Part shown: piece after piece, positions 43,532 to 51,958 of the stretch | How positions within the stretch are numbered: the first letter of the stretch is position 1 | How the letters are laid out: each line of letters starts with the position of its first letter | Assembly (NCBI GenBank): GCA_018716085.1 | Contig: DVKK01000014.1 | Span: 1 to 63,780, forward strand | Direction: 5' to 3' | From: Candidatus Ornithoclostridium excrementipullorum | GTDB taxonomy: Bacteria; Bacillota; Clostridia; Christensenellales; UBA3700 | DNA: 63,780 nucleotides | Made by a program: the position numbers and the translations under genes | The notes under the pieces: generated by a model | Seen by the model: only the letters and a program-made list of their open reading frames with translations | Databases searched by the model: none | Told to the model about the DNA's origin: nothing

Positions 43532-44349
43532 ATCTGCTCCAAAAGCTCCTCTTCGGTCGCTATGTGCGGATCGACGTCCAATCCCGCGGAGTGCAGCGCG
43601 ACCGCTACGTTGGTCGCAAAAGGCACGCCGAGTTTTATCTTGCGCAGAAGTCCGTACTGCGCGAATACTTCTTTGGGTCTGCCGTCGGCGGCGATCGCGC
43701 CGTCGTTCATCACGATAAGCCTGTCCGCGCCGAGCGCTTCGTCCATATAATGCGTGATGTGCACGACGGTCATGCCTTCGTCGCGGTTAAGCTGACGAGT
43801 GACTGCCATGACCTCGTCCCTGCCTTTCGGATCGAGCATCGCCGTCGCCTCGTCCAGCACCATCACCCTGGGTTTGATCGCGAGAACGCCCGCTATCGCA
43901 AGCCTCTGTTTCTGTCCTCCGCTCAGCTTGAACGGAGTGCCGTTCTTGTACTCGAGCATCCCGACCTTGGAAAGCGCCCAGTCCACGCGCCGGATTATCT
44001 CCTCGCGCTCCACGCCCAGATTTTCGGGACCGAACGCTATATCGTCCGCGACGTTGGTCGCTATCATCTGGTTGTCGGGATTCTGAAACACCATTCCGAC
44101 GCGGCTGCGCACATCGAATATCCTGTCCTCGTCGCGGGTATCGACTCCGTAGACGGTCACCTGTCCGTTCGTGGGCGTCAGAAGTCCGTTGAGCAACCTC
44201 GCGAGAGTGGACTTGCCGCTGCCGTTGTGCCCGACGAGCGCGACGAACGAACCTTCCTCTATCGAAAGGGTAACGCCTTTTACCGCCTCTTCTCCCGAAC
44301 CGTCGCGGGAATAGGAAAAATGTACGTCTTTGAGTTCGATCGCGTTCAT
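43516..44349 (-). CDS. ecfA1: ECF transporter ATPase EcfA1
   Basis: 277 residues from ATG 44349 (SD GGGAGAT); the upstream frame contains the promoter and is not used. Motifs: Walker A GHNGSGKSTLARLLNG, signature LSGGQKQRLAIAGVLAI, Walker B VMVLDEATAMLDP, Q-loop FQNPDNQMIA. First gene of ecfA1-ecfA2-ecfT-truA, the conserved Firmicutes order. Confidence 0.96.
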   Translation of the reverse strand: MNAIELKDVHFSYSRDGSGEEAVKGVTLSIEEGSFVALVGHNGSGKSTLARLLNGLLTPTNGQVTVYGVDTRDEDRIFDVRSRVGMVFQNPDNQMIATNVADDIAFGPENLGVEREEIIRRVDWALSKVGMLEYKNGTPFKLSGGQKQRLAIAGVLAIKPRVMVLDEATAMLDPKGRDEVMAVTRQLNRDEGMTVVHITHYMDEALGADRLIVMNDGAIAADGRPKEVFAQYGLLRKIKLGVPFATNVAVALHSAGLDVDPHIATEEELLEQICRLK

Positions 44350-44392
44350 CTTATCTCCCGTTTTCGCGCCGCCTTTGCGGAAAACTTTATAA

Positions 44393-44421
44393 ATTATATC
44401 ATATACGCGCGCCGTATGCAA
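44393..44421 (-). promoter_or_regulatory. Promoter of the ecf operon
   Basis: Minus-strand TTGCAT (44416-44421), 17 bases, TATAAT (44393-44398). Confidence 0.8.
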
Positions 44422-44556
44422 TCGTTTTTCCGCCGCGGCGCCGCCCGTAAGGCCGTAAATACCGCGTCTGCCGTTCCGAAAAGCCGCAGTCATGCCTCCT
44501 CCCGAGTCCGACTTCGCGCGATATCGCGTTTTTCTCCCGCGTTTCGTCTAAATTTA

Positions 44557-44585
44557 TTGACTAAGGCGCGCGCAGGCGATATAAT
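44557..44585 (+). promoter_or_regulatory. Promoter of the pyruvate:ferredoxin oxidoreductase gene
   Basis: TTGACT (44557-44562), 17 bases, TATAAT (44580-44585); leader of about 55 bases to ATG 44646. Confidence 0.85.
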
Positions 44586-44645
44586 ATCCTTGTGTGAAAT
44601 ATCGGACGATCCCAAGGTCGTCCAAACTGTTATCGGAGGTTACAA

Positions 44646-47600
44646 ATGGGCAAAAAAATGACTATAGACGGCAATACCGCCGCGGCTCACGTAGCATACG
44701 CTCTGAGTGAAGTCGCAGCGATATATCCCATCACGCCGTCCTCGCCTATGGCGGAAAACGCCGACGAATGGGCAAATGCGGGCACCAAAAACATATTCGG
44801 GCAGACGCTTCGCATCGCGGAGATGCAATCCGAAGCGGGCGCCGCGGGCGCGGTGCACGGCTCTCTCAGCGCGGGCGCTCTTACCACGACGTTCACCGCG
44901 AGCCAGGGCTTGCTGCTGATGATCCCCAATATGTATAAGATCGCGGGCGAGCTCACGCCGTGTGTGTTCCACGTCAGCGCGCGTGCTCTCGCATATCATG
45001 CGCTCAATATCTTCGGCGATCACAGCGACGTCATGGCGTGCCGCCAGACCGGCTTTGCGATGCTCTGCTCCAACTCCGTCCAGGAAGTCATGGATCTCGC
45101 GCTCGTCGCGCATCTCGCCACTCTCAAATCGAGAGTGCCTTTCCTGCATTTCTTCGACGGTTTCAGGACCTCTCACGAGGTGTCCAAGGTCGAAACGATC
45201 GACTATTCCGACATCAGGAAGGTCGTGGACGACAAGTATATGCCCTACATAAAGGAATTCAAATCCCGCGCGCTCAACCCCGAGCACCCCACGCAAAAGG
45301 GTACGGCGCAGAATCCGGATATCTACTTCCAGGGCAGAGAGGCAGGCAACAAGTACTATGACGCCGTTCCCGCGATAGTCGAAGAGGCGATGGACGACGT
45401 CTACAAGATCACCGGCAGACGCTATTCGCTGTACGATTACTACGGAGCCGAAGACGCCGAAAGCATAATCGTCATCATGGGCAGCGGCGCCGAGACCGTC
45501 GAAGAGACCGTCGATTACATCAACGCGGCAGGCGGCAGGACGGGCGTGCTCAAAGTCAGACTGTACCGTCCGTTCGACGTCAGAAAGTTTGCCGACGCCA
45601 TTCCCGCGAGCGTGAAGAACATCACCGTGCTCGACCGCGTAAAGGAAAGCGGCAGCGCGGGCGAACCGCTCTATCTCGACGTGGTCGCGGCTCTTGCCGA
45701 GACCGGCAGAAGCGCCAAGGTCCTCTGCGGCAGATACGGTCTGGGCAGCAAGGAGTTCAATCCCTCGATGGCTTACGCCGTGTTCGAGAACATGAACGCC
45801 GCCGCTCCCAAGAACCACTTCGCGGTCGGCGTGACCGACGACGTTACCGGCAACTCGCTGGATATCGCGAAGAAGATCGACGCGGCTCCCGCGGGCGCTA
45901 TCAGCTGCAAGTTCTACGGACTCGGTTCGGACGGCACCGTCGGCAGCAACAAGAACTCGATCAAGATCATCGGCAACTACACCGAAAAATACGCGCAGGC
46001 TTATTTCGCTTACGACTCCAAGAAGTCGGGCGGTATCACCGTTTCCCACCTGAGGTTCGGCGACAAACCGATCAAGAGCGCCTACCTCATCGATCAGGCG
46101 GACTTCGTCGCGTGCCACAACCCGTCTTACGTCGTCAAGTACGACATGATCAGCGATCTCAAAGACGGCGGCGTATTCCTGCTCAACAGCCCCTGGACCG
46201 CCGAAGAAATGGACGAAAAGCTTCCCGCGAGCATGAAAAACGCGATCGCGAAAAAGCATATCAAGTTCTATAACGTAGACGCCATCAAGGTCGTCGAAGA
46301 GATAGGACTCGGCAACCGTATCTCCACGGCGATGCAGGCGTGCTTCTTCAAACTCGCGAACGTCATCCCCTATGCCGACGCCGAGAAGCACATGAAAGAA
46401 TTCGTCGTCAAGTCCTTCTCCAAGAAGGGCGAGAAGGTCGTCAACATGAACTTCGCCGCGATAGACAACGCGATCGACAATATCGTCGAGATAAAGTACG
46501 ACGCGGATAAGTGGGCGAAAACGACCGAAGGCGCCGTCGCGAAACCGACCACCGACGACAAATATTATTCCGAATTCATCGCTCCCATCCTCGCTCAGGA
46601 AGGCGACAAGCTGCCCGTATCCAAAGTCGAAGCGGACGGCTGCGTGCCCACCGGCACGACCAAGTACGAAAAGCGCGGCATCGCGGTGTTCGTACCCGCT
46701 TGGGACAGCTCCAAGTGCATCCAGTGCAACCAGTGCTCGTTCGTCTGCCCGCACGCTTCCATCCGTCCGACCGTACAGAAGCCGGAGGTCCTTGCCGACG
46801 CTCCCGCGACGTTCGCGACCGTGGACAGCAAAGCGGCGAAGGGCTACAAGTACCGTATGCAGGTCAGCCCGCTCGACTGCACGGGCTGCGGAAGCTGCGC
46901 CAACATATGCCCCGCGAAGGAAAAGGCTTTGACGATGATCCCGTTGGACGAAGCCGTCGCTGCCGGAGAGGCCGCGAACTGGGAATATGCGGACAAACTC
47001 CCCGCTTCCGACGCTCCGATCAAGAGAGACACCGTGCTCGGTTCTCAGCTCAACAGACCCCTGTTTGAGTTCTCGGGCGCCTGCGCGGGCTGCGGCGAAA
47101 CTCCGTATATCAAAGTCATCACGCAGATGTTCGGCGACAGAATGATCGTTGCCAACGCGACGGGATGCTCGTCCATCTACGGCGGTTCCGCTCCGACCTG
47201 CCCCTATACCAAGAACGAAAAAGGGCACGGTCCCGCTTGGGCGAACAGCCTGTTCGAGGACAACGCCGAATTCGGCTACGGTATCAACCTCGCATATGCC
47301 GCGCGCAGAAACGCGCTCAAAGACAAAGTCGCGGCGCTCGCCGAAGCATGGACAAACTATGACGAAGGCAAAAAGGCGTGCGAAAACTGGATAGCTTCCA
47401 TGGACGAAGCCGACGCAAGCGTTGCCGCTTCCGAGGCTCTGGTCGCCTGCCTCACGTCGTGCGATAAGTGCGGCTGCGAGTGCGACGCTCTGGTCAAAGA
47501 GATACTGGACGAAAAAGACTGCCTCGCCAAGAAGTCGATCTGGATGTTCGGCGGCGACGGCTGGGCTTACGATATCGGCTACGGCGGTCTCGATCACGTG

Positions 47601-48179
47601 CTTGCGATGGGACAGGACGTCAACGTCCTCGTACTCGACACCGAGGTTTACTCCAACACCGGCGGACAGGCAAGCAAGTCCTCCCCGACCGGCGCGGTAG
47701 CCAAGTTCGCCGCAGGCGGCAAGGTCACCAAGAAGAAGGATCTGGGCAAGATGGCTATGGACTACGGCTACGTCTACGTGGCGCAGGTGTCCATGGGCGC
47801 GAACATGAACCAGTTCCTCAAAGCGATCAAGGAAGCCGAAGCGTACCACGGGCCGTCGCTCATCATCGCTTACGCGCCGTGCATCAACCACGGTATCAAT
47901 ATGAGCAACAGCCAGCTCGAGATGAAAAAAGCGGTCGAGGCGGGATACTGGCAGCTGTACAGATACAACCCCGAACTCAAAGAACAGGGCAAGAATCCGT
48001 TCTCGCTCGACAGCAAAGCCCCCGTCGGCAGCTACCGCGAATTCCTCATGGGCGAAAACAGATACGCTCAGCTGTCCAAGGCTAAGCCCGCCGTTGCGGA
48101 AAAGCTGTTCGAACTCAACGAGAAACAGGCAAAGGAAAGGTACGAGACCTATCAGAAACTTGCGGAAAACAAGGAATAA
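44646..48179 (+). CDS. nifJ: Pyruvate:ferredoxin (flavodoxin) oxidoreductase
   Basis: 1177 residues, the normal length for the single-chain homodimeric enzyme. SD CGGAGG. It converts pyruvate and CoA to acetyl-CoA, CO2 and reduced ferredoxin. Domain order seen: pyrimidine-binding domain I (IDGNTAAAHVAYALSEVAAIYPITPSSPMAE), domain II with the CoA-contacting region, gamma domain, ferredoxin-like domain with two 4Fe-4S motifs (CIQCNQCSFVCP near 690 and CTGCGSCANICP near 745), the proximal cluster/TPP region CAGCGETPYIKV (about 815) and the TPP-binding GGDGWAYDIGYGGLDHVLA...LDTEVYSNTGGQ (about 967-1005). It supplies ferredoxin to the Rnf complex. The long frame antisense to it is a codon-usage shadow. 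Confidence 0.98.
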   Translation: MGKKMTIDGNTAAAHVAYALSEVAAIYPITPSSPMAENADEWANAGTKNIFGQTLRIAEMQSEAGAAGAVHGSLSAGALTTTFTASQGLLLMIPNMYKIAGELTPCVFHVSARALAYHALNIFGDHSDVMACRQTGFAMLCSNSVQEVMDLALVAHLATLKSRVPFLHFFDGFRTSHEVSKVETIDYSDIRKVVDDKYMPYIKEFKSRALNPEHPTQKGTAQNPDIYFQGREAGNKYYDAVPAIVEEAMDDVYKITGRRYSLYDYYGAEDAESIIVIMGSGAETVEETVDYINAAGGRTGVLKVRLYRPFDVRKFADAIPASVKNITVLDRVKESGSAGEPLYLDVVAALAETGRSAKVLCGRYGLGSKEFNPSMAYAVFENMNAAAPKNHFAVGVTDDVTGNSLDIAKKIDAAPAGAISCKFYGLGSDGTVGSNKNSIKIIGNYTEKYAQAYFAYDSKKSGGITVSHLRFGDKPIKSAYLIDQADFVACHNPSYVVKYDMISDLKDGGVFLLNSPWTAEEMDEKLPASMKNAIAKKHIKFYNVDAIKVVEEIGLGNRISTAMQACFFKLANVIPYADAEKHMKEFVVKSFSKKGEKVVNMNFAAIDNAIDNIVEIKYDADKWAKTTEGAVAKPTTDDKYYSEFIAPILAQEGDKLPVSKVEADGCVPTGTTKYEKRGIAVFVPAWDSSKCIQCNQCSFVCPHASIRPTVQKPEVLADAPATFATVDSKAAKGYKYRMQVSPLDCTGCGSCANICPAKEKALTMIPLDEAVAAGEAANWEYADKLPASDAPIKRDTVLGSQLNRPLFEFSGACAGCGETPYIKVITQMFGDRMIVANATGCSSIYGGSAPTCPYTKNEKGHGPAWANSLFEDNAEFGYGINLAYAARRNALKDKVAALAEAWTNYDEGKKACENWIASMDEADASVAASEALVACLTSCDKCGCECDALVKEILDEKDCLAKKSIWMFGGDGWAYDIGYGGLDHVLAMGQDVNVLVLDTEVYSNTGGQASKSSPTGAVAKFAAGGKVTKKKDLGKMAMDYGYVYVAQVSMGANMNQFLKAIKEAEAYHGPSLIIAYAPCINHGINMSNSQLEMKKAVEAGYWQLYRYNPELKEQGKNPFSLDSKAPVGSYREFLMGENRYAQLSKAKPAVAEKLFELNEKQAKERYETYQKLAENKE

Positions 48180-48197
48180 CTTATTTCCGTATCGGAA

Positions 48198-48226
48198 AAC
48201 GCACCGGACGTCCGGTGCGTTTTTTG
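48198..48226 (+). terminator. Terminator of nifJ
   Basis: Perfect 11-base arms ACGCACCGGAC and GTCCGGTGCGT with no spare loop bases, then TTTTTTG. Confidence 0.92.
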
Positions 48227-48346
48227 TTTTGCGTATTTTACTTCCCGGTTTATTTTCTTCCGGCGTTCACGGTCTTGCGGATAAAGCGCAGCGAAAAACC
48301 CCTTTCGTTTTCGCGTTTTCTTCGGGATACTTCCCCTACCTGCCGC

Positions 48347-48380
48347 CGCTGCGCCCGCGTCTTGCGGCGCGGACGCAGCG
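48347..48380. repeat. Long hairpin between nifJ and the flavin-reductase-like gene
   Basis: CGCTGCG plus CCGCG pair with CGCGG plus CGCAGCG around a 7-8 base loop. There is no T-run on either side. It lies at the 3' end of the minus-strand gene at 48390 and may protect or end its mRNA. Confidence 0.4.
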
Positions 48381-48389
48381 TAACGGCTG

Positions 48390-49304
48390 TTACTTTTTCT
48401 TTTTCTCTTCTCTGCGTTTGTCGTTAATGACCGTGAGGGCGGCTTCGTCTATCAGCGATATGCCCTCCGACTTTGCGATCTCTACCATCTGCGTAAGCGC
48501 GGCTTTCAGGAATATGCGGGGGATCTTGGTCAGCCGTGCGCAGGCTTCTTTCGTGAATTTGACGTCGGGATCTATCCTCTCCGCCGCATATACGACCGAA
48601 TTGACGTCGCCTTCCTTCGCCTGTATCTTCTCGGCTATCGGACGGCGGAACTTCGTATACCAGAAATTGGTGCTGTCACGGTAACCGTAATCGACGGGTA
48701 CGGACGGGAACGCGCCTGCGCTCACGCCGCCGACTATCGCGTCGTAATACTTCTCCTTCATCCATATCTTGTCTATTCTGAGTATGAAATGCGCGCCCCA
48801 TTTGCTGGTGATCCCGTTGAAACTGCGATACGGCGGATCATATCCTTCCAGCTTGCCCGCTTTGTCTTCGAACGCGTTTTCGAGCGAATCGTCCCATGTG
48901 CATTCGAACACCTGGAACGCTTCTCCGACGATCTTCGGGCGGTCCGGGCTTATCTTGCTCGGCAGAAGCGTGAACAGACAGTCCTTCATCTTTTCTTCCG
49001 TAGTATCTCCCGGGAATCCGAGTCTGACCGCTTCGCGGAAATATTTGCGCTTGTCGGGAATAAAGTTGAGCGACACCTTGCCCGTTCGCAGCAGATTCTG
49101 CGCGGTATTCGAACTGTTGCGGCACTCCAACAGCATCGCGTAATAATCCTTGCCCGCAATGTAATACGGAAAGCACAGCGAATACGAACCGATATTGGTC
49201 ATGCCGTTTTCCGACAGCGTACCCGCCAGTACCGTCGGCATCGGGAAAAACGCCGACGTCTGATAAAAATTGTCCACTATACGCAGATCTTTGAATCCGT
49301 CCAT
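48390..49304 (-). CDS. Flavin-reductase-like (FMN-binding split barrel) protein with C-terminal helical extension
   Basis: 304 residues from ATG 49304 with SD AAGGAGG; an ATG at 49340 lies in the -10 region. Residues about 10-190 resemble the flavin reductase-like domain: FPMPTVLAGTLSENGMTNIGSYSLCFP, then MLLECRNSSNTAQNLLRTGKVSLNFIP, and VGEAFQVFECTWDD, VNGITSKWGAHFILRIDKIW. The last 60 residues (FTKEACARLTKIPRIFLKAALTQMVEIAKSEGISLIDEAALTVIND) look like the small helical domain of the light-independent protochlorophyllide reductase type, with a Lys-rich end. Probably a cytoplasmic FMN protein with redox activity; substrate unknown. It is divergent from marR and its promoter is close to the MarR operator. 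Confidence 0.65.
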   Translation of the reverse strand: MDGFKDLRIVDNFYQTSAFFPMPTVLAGTLSENGMTNIGSYSLCFPYYIAGKDYYAMLLECRNSSNTAQNLLRTGKVSLNFIPDKRKYFREAVRLGFPGDTTEEKMKDCLFTLLPSKISPDRPKIVGEAFQVFECTWDDSLENAFEDKAGKLEGYDPPYRSFNGITSKWGAHFILRIDKIWMKEKYYDAIVGGVSAGAFPSVPVDYGYRDSTNFWYTKFRRPIAEKIQAKEGDVNSVVYAAERIDPDVKFTKEACARLTKIPRIFLKAALTQMVEIAKSEGISLIDEAALTVINDKRREEKKKK

Positions 49305-49331
49305 ATTATCCTCCTTATCCTTATTATAAAT

Positions 49332-49360
49332 ATTATACACTTGAAACGCGCATCGTTCAA
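49332..49360 (-). promoter_or_regulatory. Promoter of the flavin-reductase-like gene
   Basis: Minus-strand TTGAAC (49355-49360), 17 bases, TATAAT (49332-49337). Confidence 0.8.
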
Positions 49361-49444
49361 GTACCGTTTTCGGTCTTTCGCCTCCGCCCGCCGGACCCGA
49401 CCGTTACGTTTTCGCAAAACGTGTCCGTTATTTTGTTTTTTTCG

Positions 49445-49473
49445 TTGACTTCGGTACGAATCCGTACTATAAT
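49445..49473 (+). promoter_or_regulatory. Promoter of marR-MATE with operator in the spacer
   Basis: TTGACT (49445-49450), 17 bases, TATAAT (49468-49473). The spacer contains GTACG-AATC-CGTAC (49454-49467), an inverted repeat in the same sequence family as the operator just downstream. Confidence 0.88.
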
Positions 49474-49476
49474 GTC

Positions 49477-49500
49477 TTTCGGTACGGATTCGTACCGAAA
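49477..49500. promoter_or_regulatory. MarR operator, 24-base perfect inverted repeat
   Basis: Arms TTTCGGTACG and CGTACCGAAA around GATT, starting 3 bases after the -10 box. With the half-copy in the promoter spacer, a dimeric repressor bound here would block its own transcription. Confidence 0.8.
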
Positions 49501-49529
49501 GCGCACACGACGCGCGCGGGAGAAATAAT

Positions 49530-49973
49530 ATGGATATGCAAGGCAAGATCGACATCATCACCCGCCTGGATCTGGCGATCAACCGTCTGGACGGAGCTTA
49601 TTACGTATGGGCGCGCAGTCACCGCCTCAAAGAAAATATGCTCACTTTGCTATACGCCCTCGACGACGGCACTCCTCATACGCAAAAGCAGATATGCGAG
49701 GATTGGCTTATGCCGAAGACGACAGTCAATACTCTCGTCAAAGAGCTGACGGAAAAGGGCTACGCAGTACTCGAAAACGCTCCCGGCAAAGAAAAATACG
49801 TATCTTTGACCGAGACGGGCTCGGCATACGCCAAAGAAGCGCTTGCAAAGCTGTATTCCGCCGAAATAGACGCCGTCGATTCGGTGCTTGAAAACTTCTC
49901 TCCCGACTTCGTCGACGCGATAGAAAGATACGCGGATATTTTGTGCGGAAAACTGAAAACAAGGAACGAGTGA
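49530..49973 (+). CDS. MarR family transcriptional regulator
   Basis: 147 residues with SD CGGGAGA. Winged helix core: LKENMLTLLYALDDGTPHTQKQICEDWLMPKTTVNTLVKELTEKGYAVLENAPGKEKYVSLTETGSAYA, with the recognition helix at about KTTVNTLVKEL and the wing at GKEKYVSLT. N- and C-terminal helices form the dimer interface. It sits directly before a MATE pump gene (4-base gap) and behind a promoter overlapped by palindromes, so it very probably represses itself and the pump until a ligand binds. It may also affect the divergent flavin-reductase-like gene. Confidence 0.93.
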   Translation: MDMQGKIDIITRLDLAINRLDGAYYVWARSHRLKENMLTLLYALDDGTPHTQKQICEDWLMPKTTVNTLVKELTEKGYAVLENAPGKEKYVSLTETGSAYAKEALAKLYSAEIDAVDSVLENFSPDFVDAIERYADILCGKLKTRNE

Positions 49974-49977
49974 CCGT

Positions 49978-51381
49978 ATGAACAACAAAACCTTATTCTC
50001 GAAAACCAACCCGCTGAAACTGTTTTTCATTGCGGCGATACCGGGGGTGATAGGCATGCTTGCGTCCTCCCTCTATCAGCTCATGGACGGCATCATGGTG
50101 GGACGCATATTGGGAGATACGCCGTTCGCGGCGATCAACCTCGCCATGCCGTTCGTAATAATCAATTTCGCGATAGCGGACCTCATCGGCGTGGGCTCGT
50201 CGGTGCCTATATCACATTGCCTCGGACGCAAAGAAGACGACGAAGCCGACAATATCTTCACCTGCTCGGTGATCATGATAGTCGCCGCGGGTATAGCTCT
50301 AGGCGCGCTGTTGTTCGCTCTGGCGCCTTCGCTGCTAGCTCTCATGGGCGCGGAAGGACTGCTGCTCGAATACGGTGTGCAGTATCTGCGCGTATATGCG
50401 CTCTGCTCGCCCGTCACGACGATCATCTTCGCGATGGACAACTATCTGCGCATCTGCGGCGTGATAAAAGGTTCTCTTGTCATGAACGTAGTCATGTCCG
50501 TCCTGTGTATCGGGCTGGAATTTTTGTTCCTGTTCGTATTCAGATGGGGCGTATGGGCGGCGGCGCTCGCGACCTGCCTGAGTATGTCCGTCTGCGCTCT
50601 TGCGGCTCTGATACCGTTTTTCGCAAAGAAACTGCAGCTGAAATTCTGCCGCCCGCGTTTCACCGTCAAAATGCTGAAACGCATAGTCGCCTGTGGCGCG
50701 CCCAACTTCCTGAACAATATAGCGGCGCGTATCACCTCGATATTCATGAATATGCTGCTGCTGCGTTTCGGCGGGGAGACCGCGGTCAACGTCTACGGCG
50801 TGCTCATGTATGCCGACGGCATAATTCAACCGATAATGTACGGTTCGTGCGATTCGCTGCAACCCGCAATAGGTTTCAACTGGGGCGCCGGCGACCGCAA
50901 ACGCGTATTTTCGATCGAAAAATGCTGTTTCGTCGCGTGTACGGCGGTATCAGTCGTGTCGGCGATCGCCATGCTCTGCTTTCCGACGGTACTTGCGGAG
51001 CTGTTTCTCGAAGGGCCCGACGCAGCTACGTTGGAGATGACGACTACGGCGATGCGCCTGTTTGCGATAGGATATTTCGTGCGCTGGCTGTCGTTTGCCG
51101 CGCAAAGCTTCTTCCTCGCGATAGGCAAAGCCGTCCGGGCGACTACGCTGTCTATCTGCACCGCGCTCGTGATCCCGCTCATTCTGATTGGCGCGTTCTA
51201 TCCGCTCGAACTCACCGGACTGTGGCTCAACACGCCCGTGACCTATTTCGCGGTCGGGATACTGGCGGCGGTCCTGCTCGTACTGTTCGCGAAAAAGCTG
51301 CGCGGATCTTCTCCCTCGGAGCCGCCGCAGACGCAGACGGACGGTGAAGAAGGCGATCCTTCCGTAAGCAATCGGGGTTGA
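49978..51381 (+). CDS. MATE family efflux transporter (MarR-linked)
   Basis: 467 residues, about 12 membrane helices, with the MATE N-terminal block NPLKLFFIAAIPGVIGMLASSLYQLMDGIMVGRILG and the internal repeat FTVKMLKRIVACGAPNFLNNIAARITSIFMNMLLLRFGG. The subgroup resembles MepA-type multidrug pumps, which are also controlled by a MarR-type regulator encoded upstream. SD AAGGAA overlaps the end of marR. The soluble C-terminal tail (about 35 residues) is Ser/Pro/Glu-rich. Confidence 0.93.
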   Translation: MNNKTLFSKTNPLKLFFIAAIPGVIGMLASSLYQLMDGIMVGRILGDTPFAAINLAMPFVIINFAIADLIGVGSSVPISHCLGRKEDDEADNIFTCSVIMIVAAGIALGALLFALAPSLLALMGAEGLLLEYGVQYLRVYALCSPVTTIIFAMDNYLRICGVIKGSLVMNVVMSVLCIGLEFLFLFVFRWGVWAAALATCLSMSVCALAALIPFFAKKLQLKFCRPRFTVKMLKRIVACGAPNFLNNIAARITSIFMNMLLLRFGGETAVNVYGVLMYADGIIQPIMYGSCDSLQPAIGFNWGAGDRKRVFSIEKCCFVACTAVSVVSAIAMLCFPTVLAELFLEGPDAATLEMTTTAMRLFAIGYFVRWLSFAAQSFFLAIGKAVRATTLSICTALVIPLILIGAFYPLELTGLWLNTPVTYFAVGILAAVLLVLFAKKLRGSSPSEPPQTQTDGEEGDPSVSNRG

Positions 51382-51454
51382 TTTTCCGTGCCCGTGTCGA
51401 TAATACACCTTCACGGCAAGTCGACGCGGCGACGAGGATTTTCGCGCAAAAAGA

Positions 51455-51476
51455 AAGGACGCCGGAAGGCGTCCTT
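51455..51476 (-). terminator. Terminator of the 51494-56132 operon
   Basis: Arms AAGGACGCC and GGCGTCCTT with a 4-base loop. The minus strand continues TCTTTTT, so it mainly ends the minus-strand operon; it may also act weakly on the MATE transcript. Confidence 0.8.
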
Positions 51477-51493
51477 GTTCGATTCGGATATTC

Positions 51494-51958
51494 TTATTTC
51501 AGATATTCGCGTATTTGCATCCATTTCCCGATATCCCATGCGCCCGCGTTTGCGGGGGACGTAGACGGCAGTTTTACGAATCCTATATCGGGAAAAGCTT
51601 TTTTTGCGACCTCGTACGACTTCGTACCGTTGCAGAAAACGGCTTTTATCTTGCTTGCTGCTATCACCGAAGCGATGTCGTTGGGCACGACGTCCCTTAT
51701 ATCGGAATCCAGCGATCCCTTGCGTTCGCAAGTCTTGATCGAGTCCATAAGGGCTATATGATGCGCGAGCAGATACTTCTTTCTGTCCTCTACCGCGTCG
51801 GGCACGGGATCTCCCGTTATCGCGGCAAGAGTGCCCCAAAAACGGTTGCGCGGATGCATATAATAAAAACCCTCTTCGAGCGACTTTACGGAAGCCATGC
51901 TGCCCAGTATCAGCACGCGGCTTTCTCCGTCGTATACGGGTGCGAAACTCTCTATCAC
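51494..51958 (-). CDS. DNA glycosylase of the deoxyinosine/uracil superfamily (HDG type)
   Basis: 154 residues from GTG 51958, which overlaps the stop of the upstream kinase gene (GTGA); the frame upstream has no other plausible start and overlaps that gene. Blocks of family 6 (hypoxanthine-DNA glycosylase) enzymes are present: RVLILGSMASVKSLEEGFYYMHPRNRFWGTL near residues 12-42 with the Asn in HPRNRFW, DSIKTCERKGSLDSDI in the middle, and LPSTSPANA near the end. It would remove deaminated bases such as hypoxanthine from DNA. The first motif reads GSMASVKS where I would expect Pro in GSxPSxxS, a point to check. Last gene of a five-gene operon. Confidence 0.82.
   Translation of the reverse strand: MIESFAPVYDGESRVLILGSMASVKSLEEGFYYMHPRNRFWGTLAAITGDPVPDAVEDRKKYLLAHHIALMDSIKTCERKGSLDSDIRDVVPNDIASVIAASKIKAVFCNGTKSYEVAKKAFPDIGFVKLPSTSPANAGAWDIGKWMQIREYLK

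Noticed and set aside
44640-47891. A 1083-codon frame antisense to pyruvate:ferredoxin oxidoreductase
   Set aside because: The plus-strand gene matches the family over its full length; the antisense frame has no SD, no domain and the composition of a shadow.
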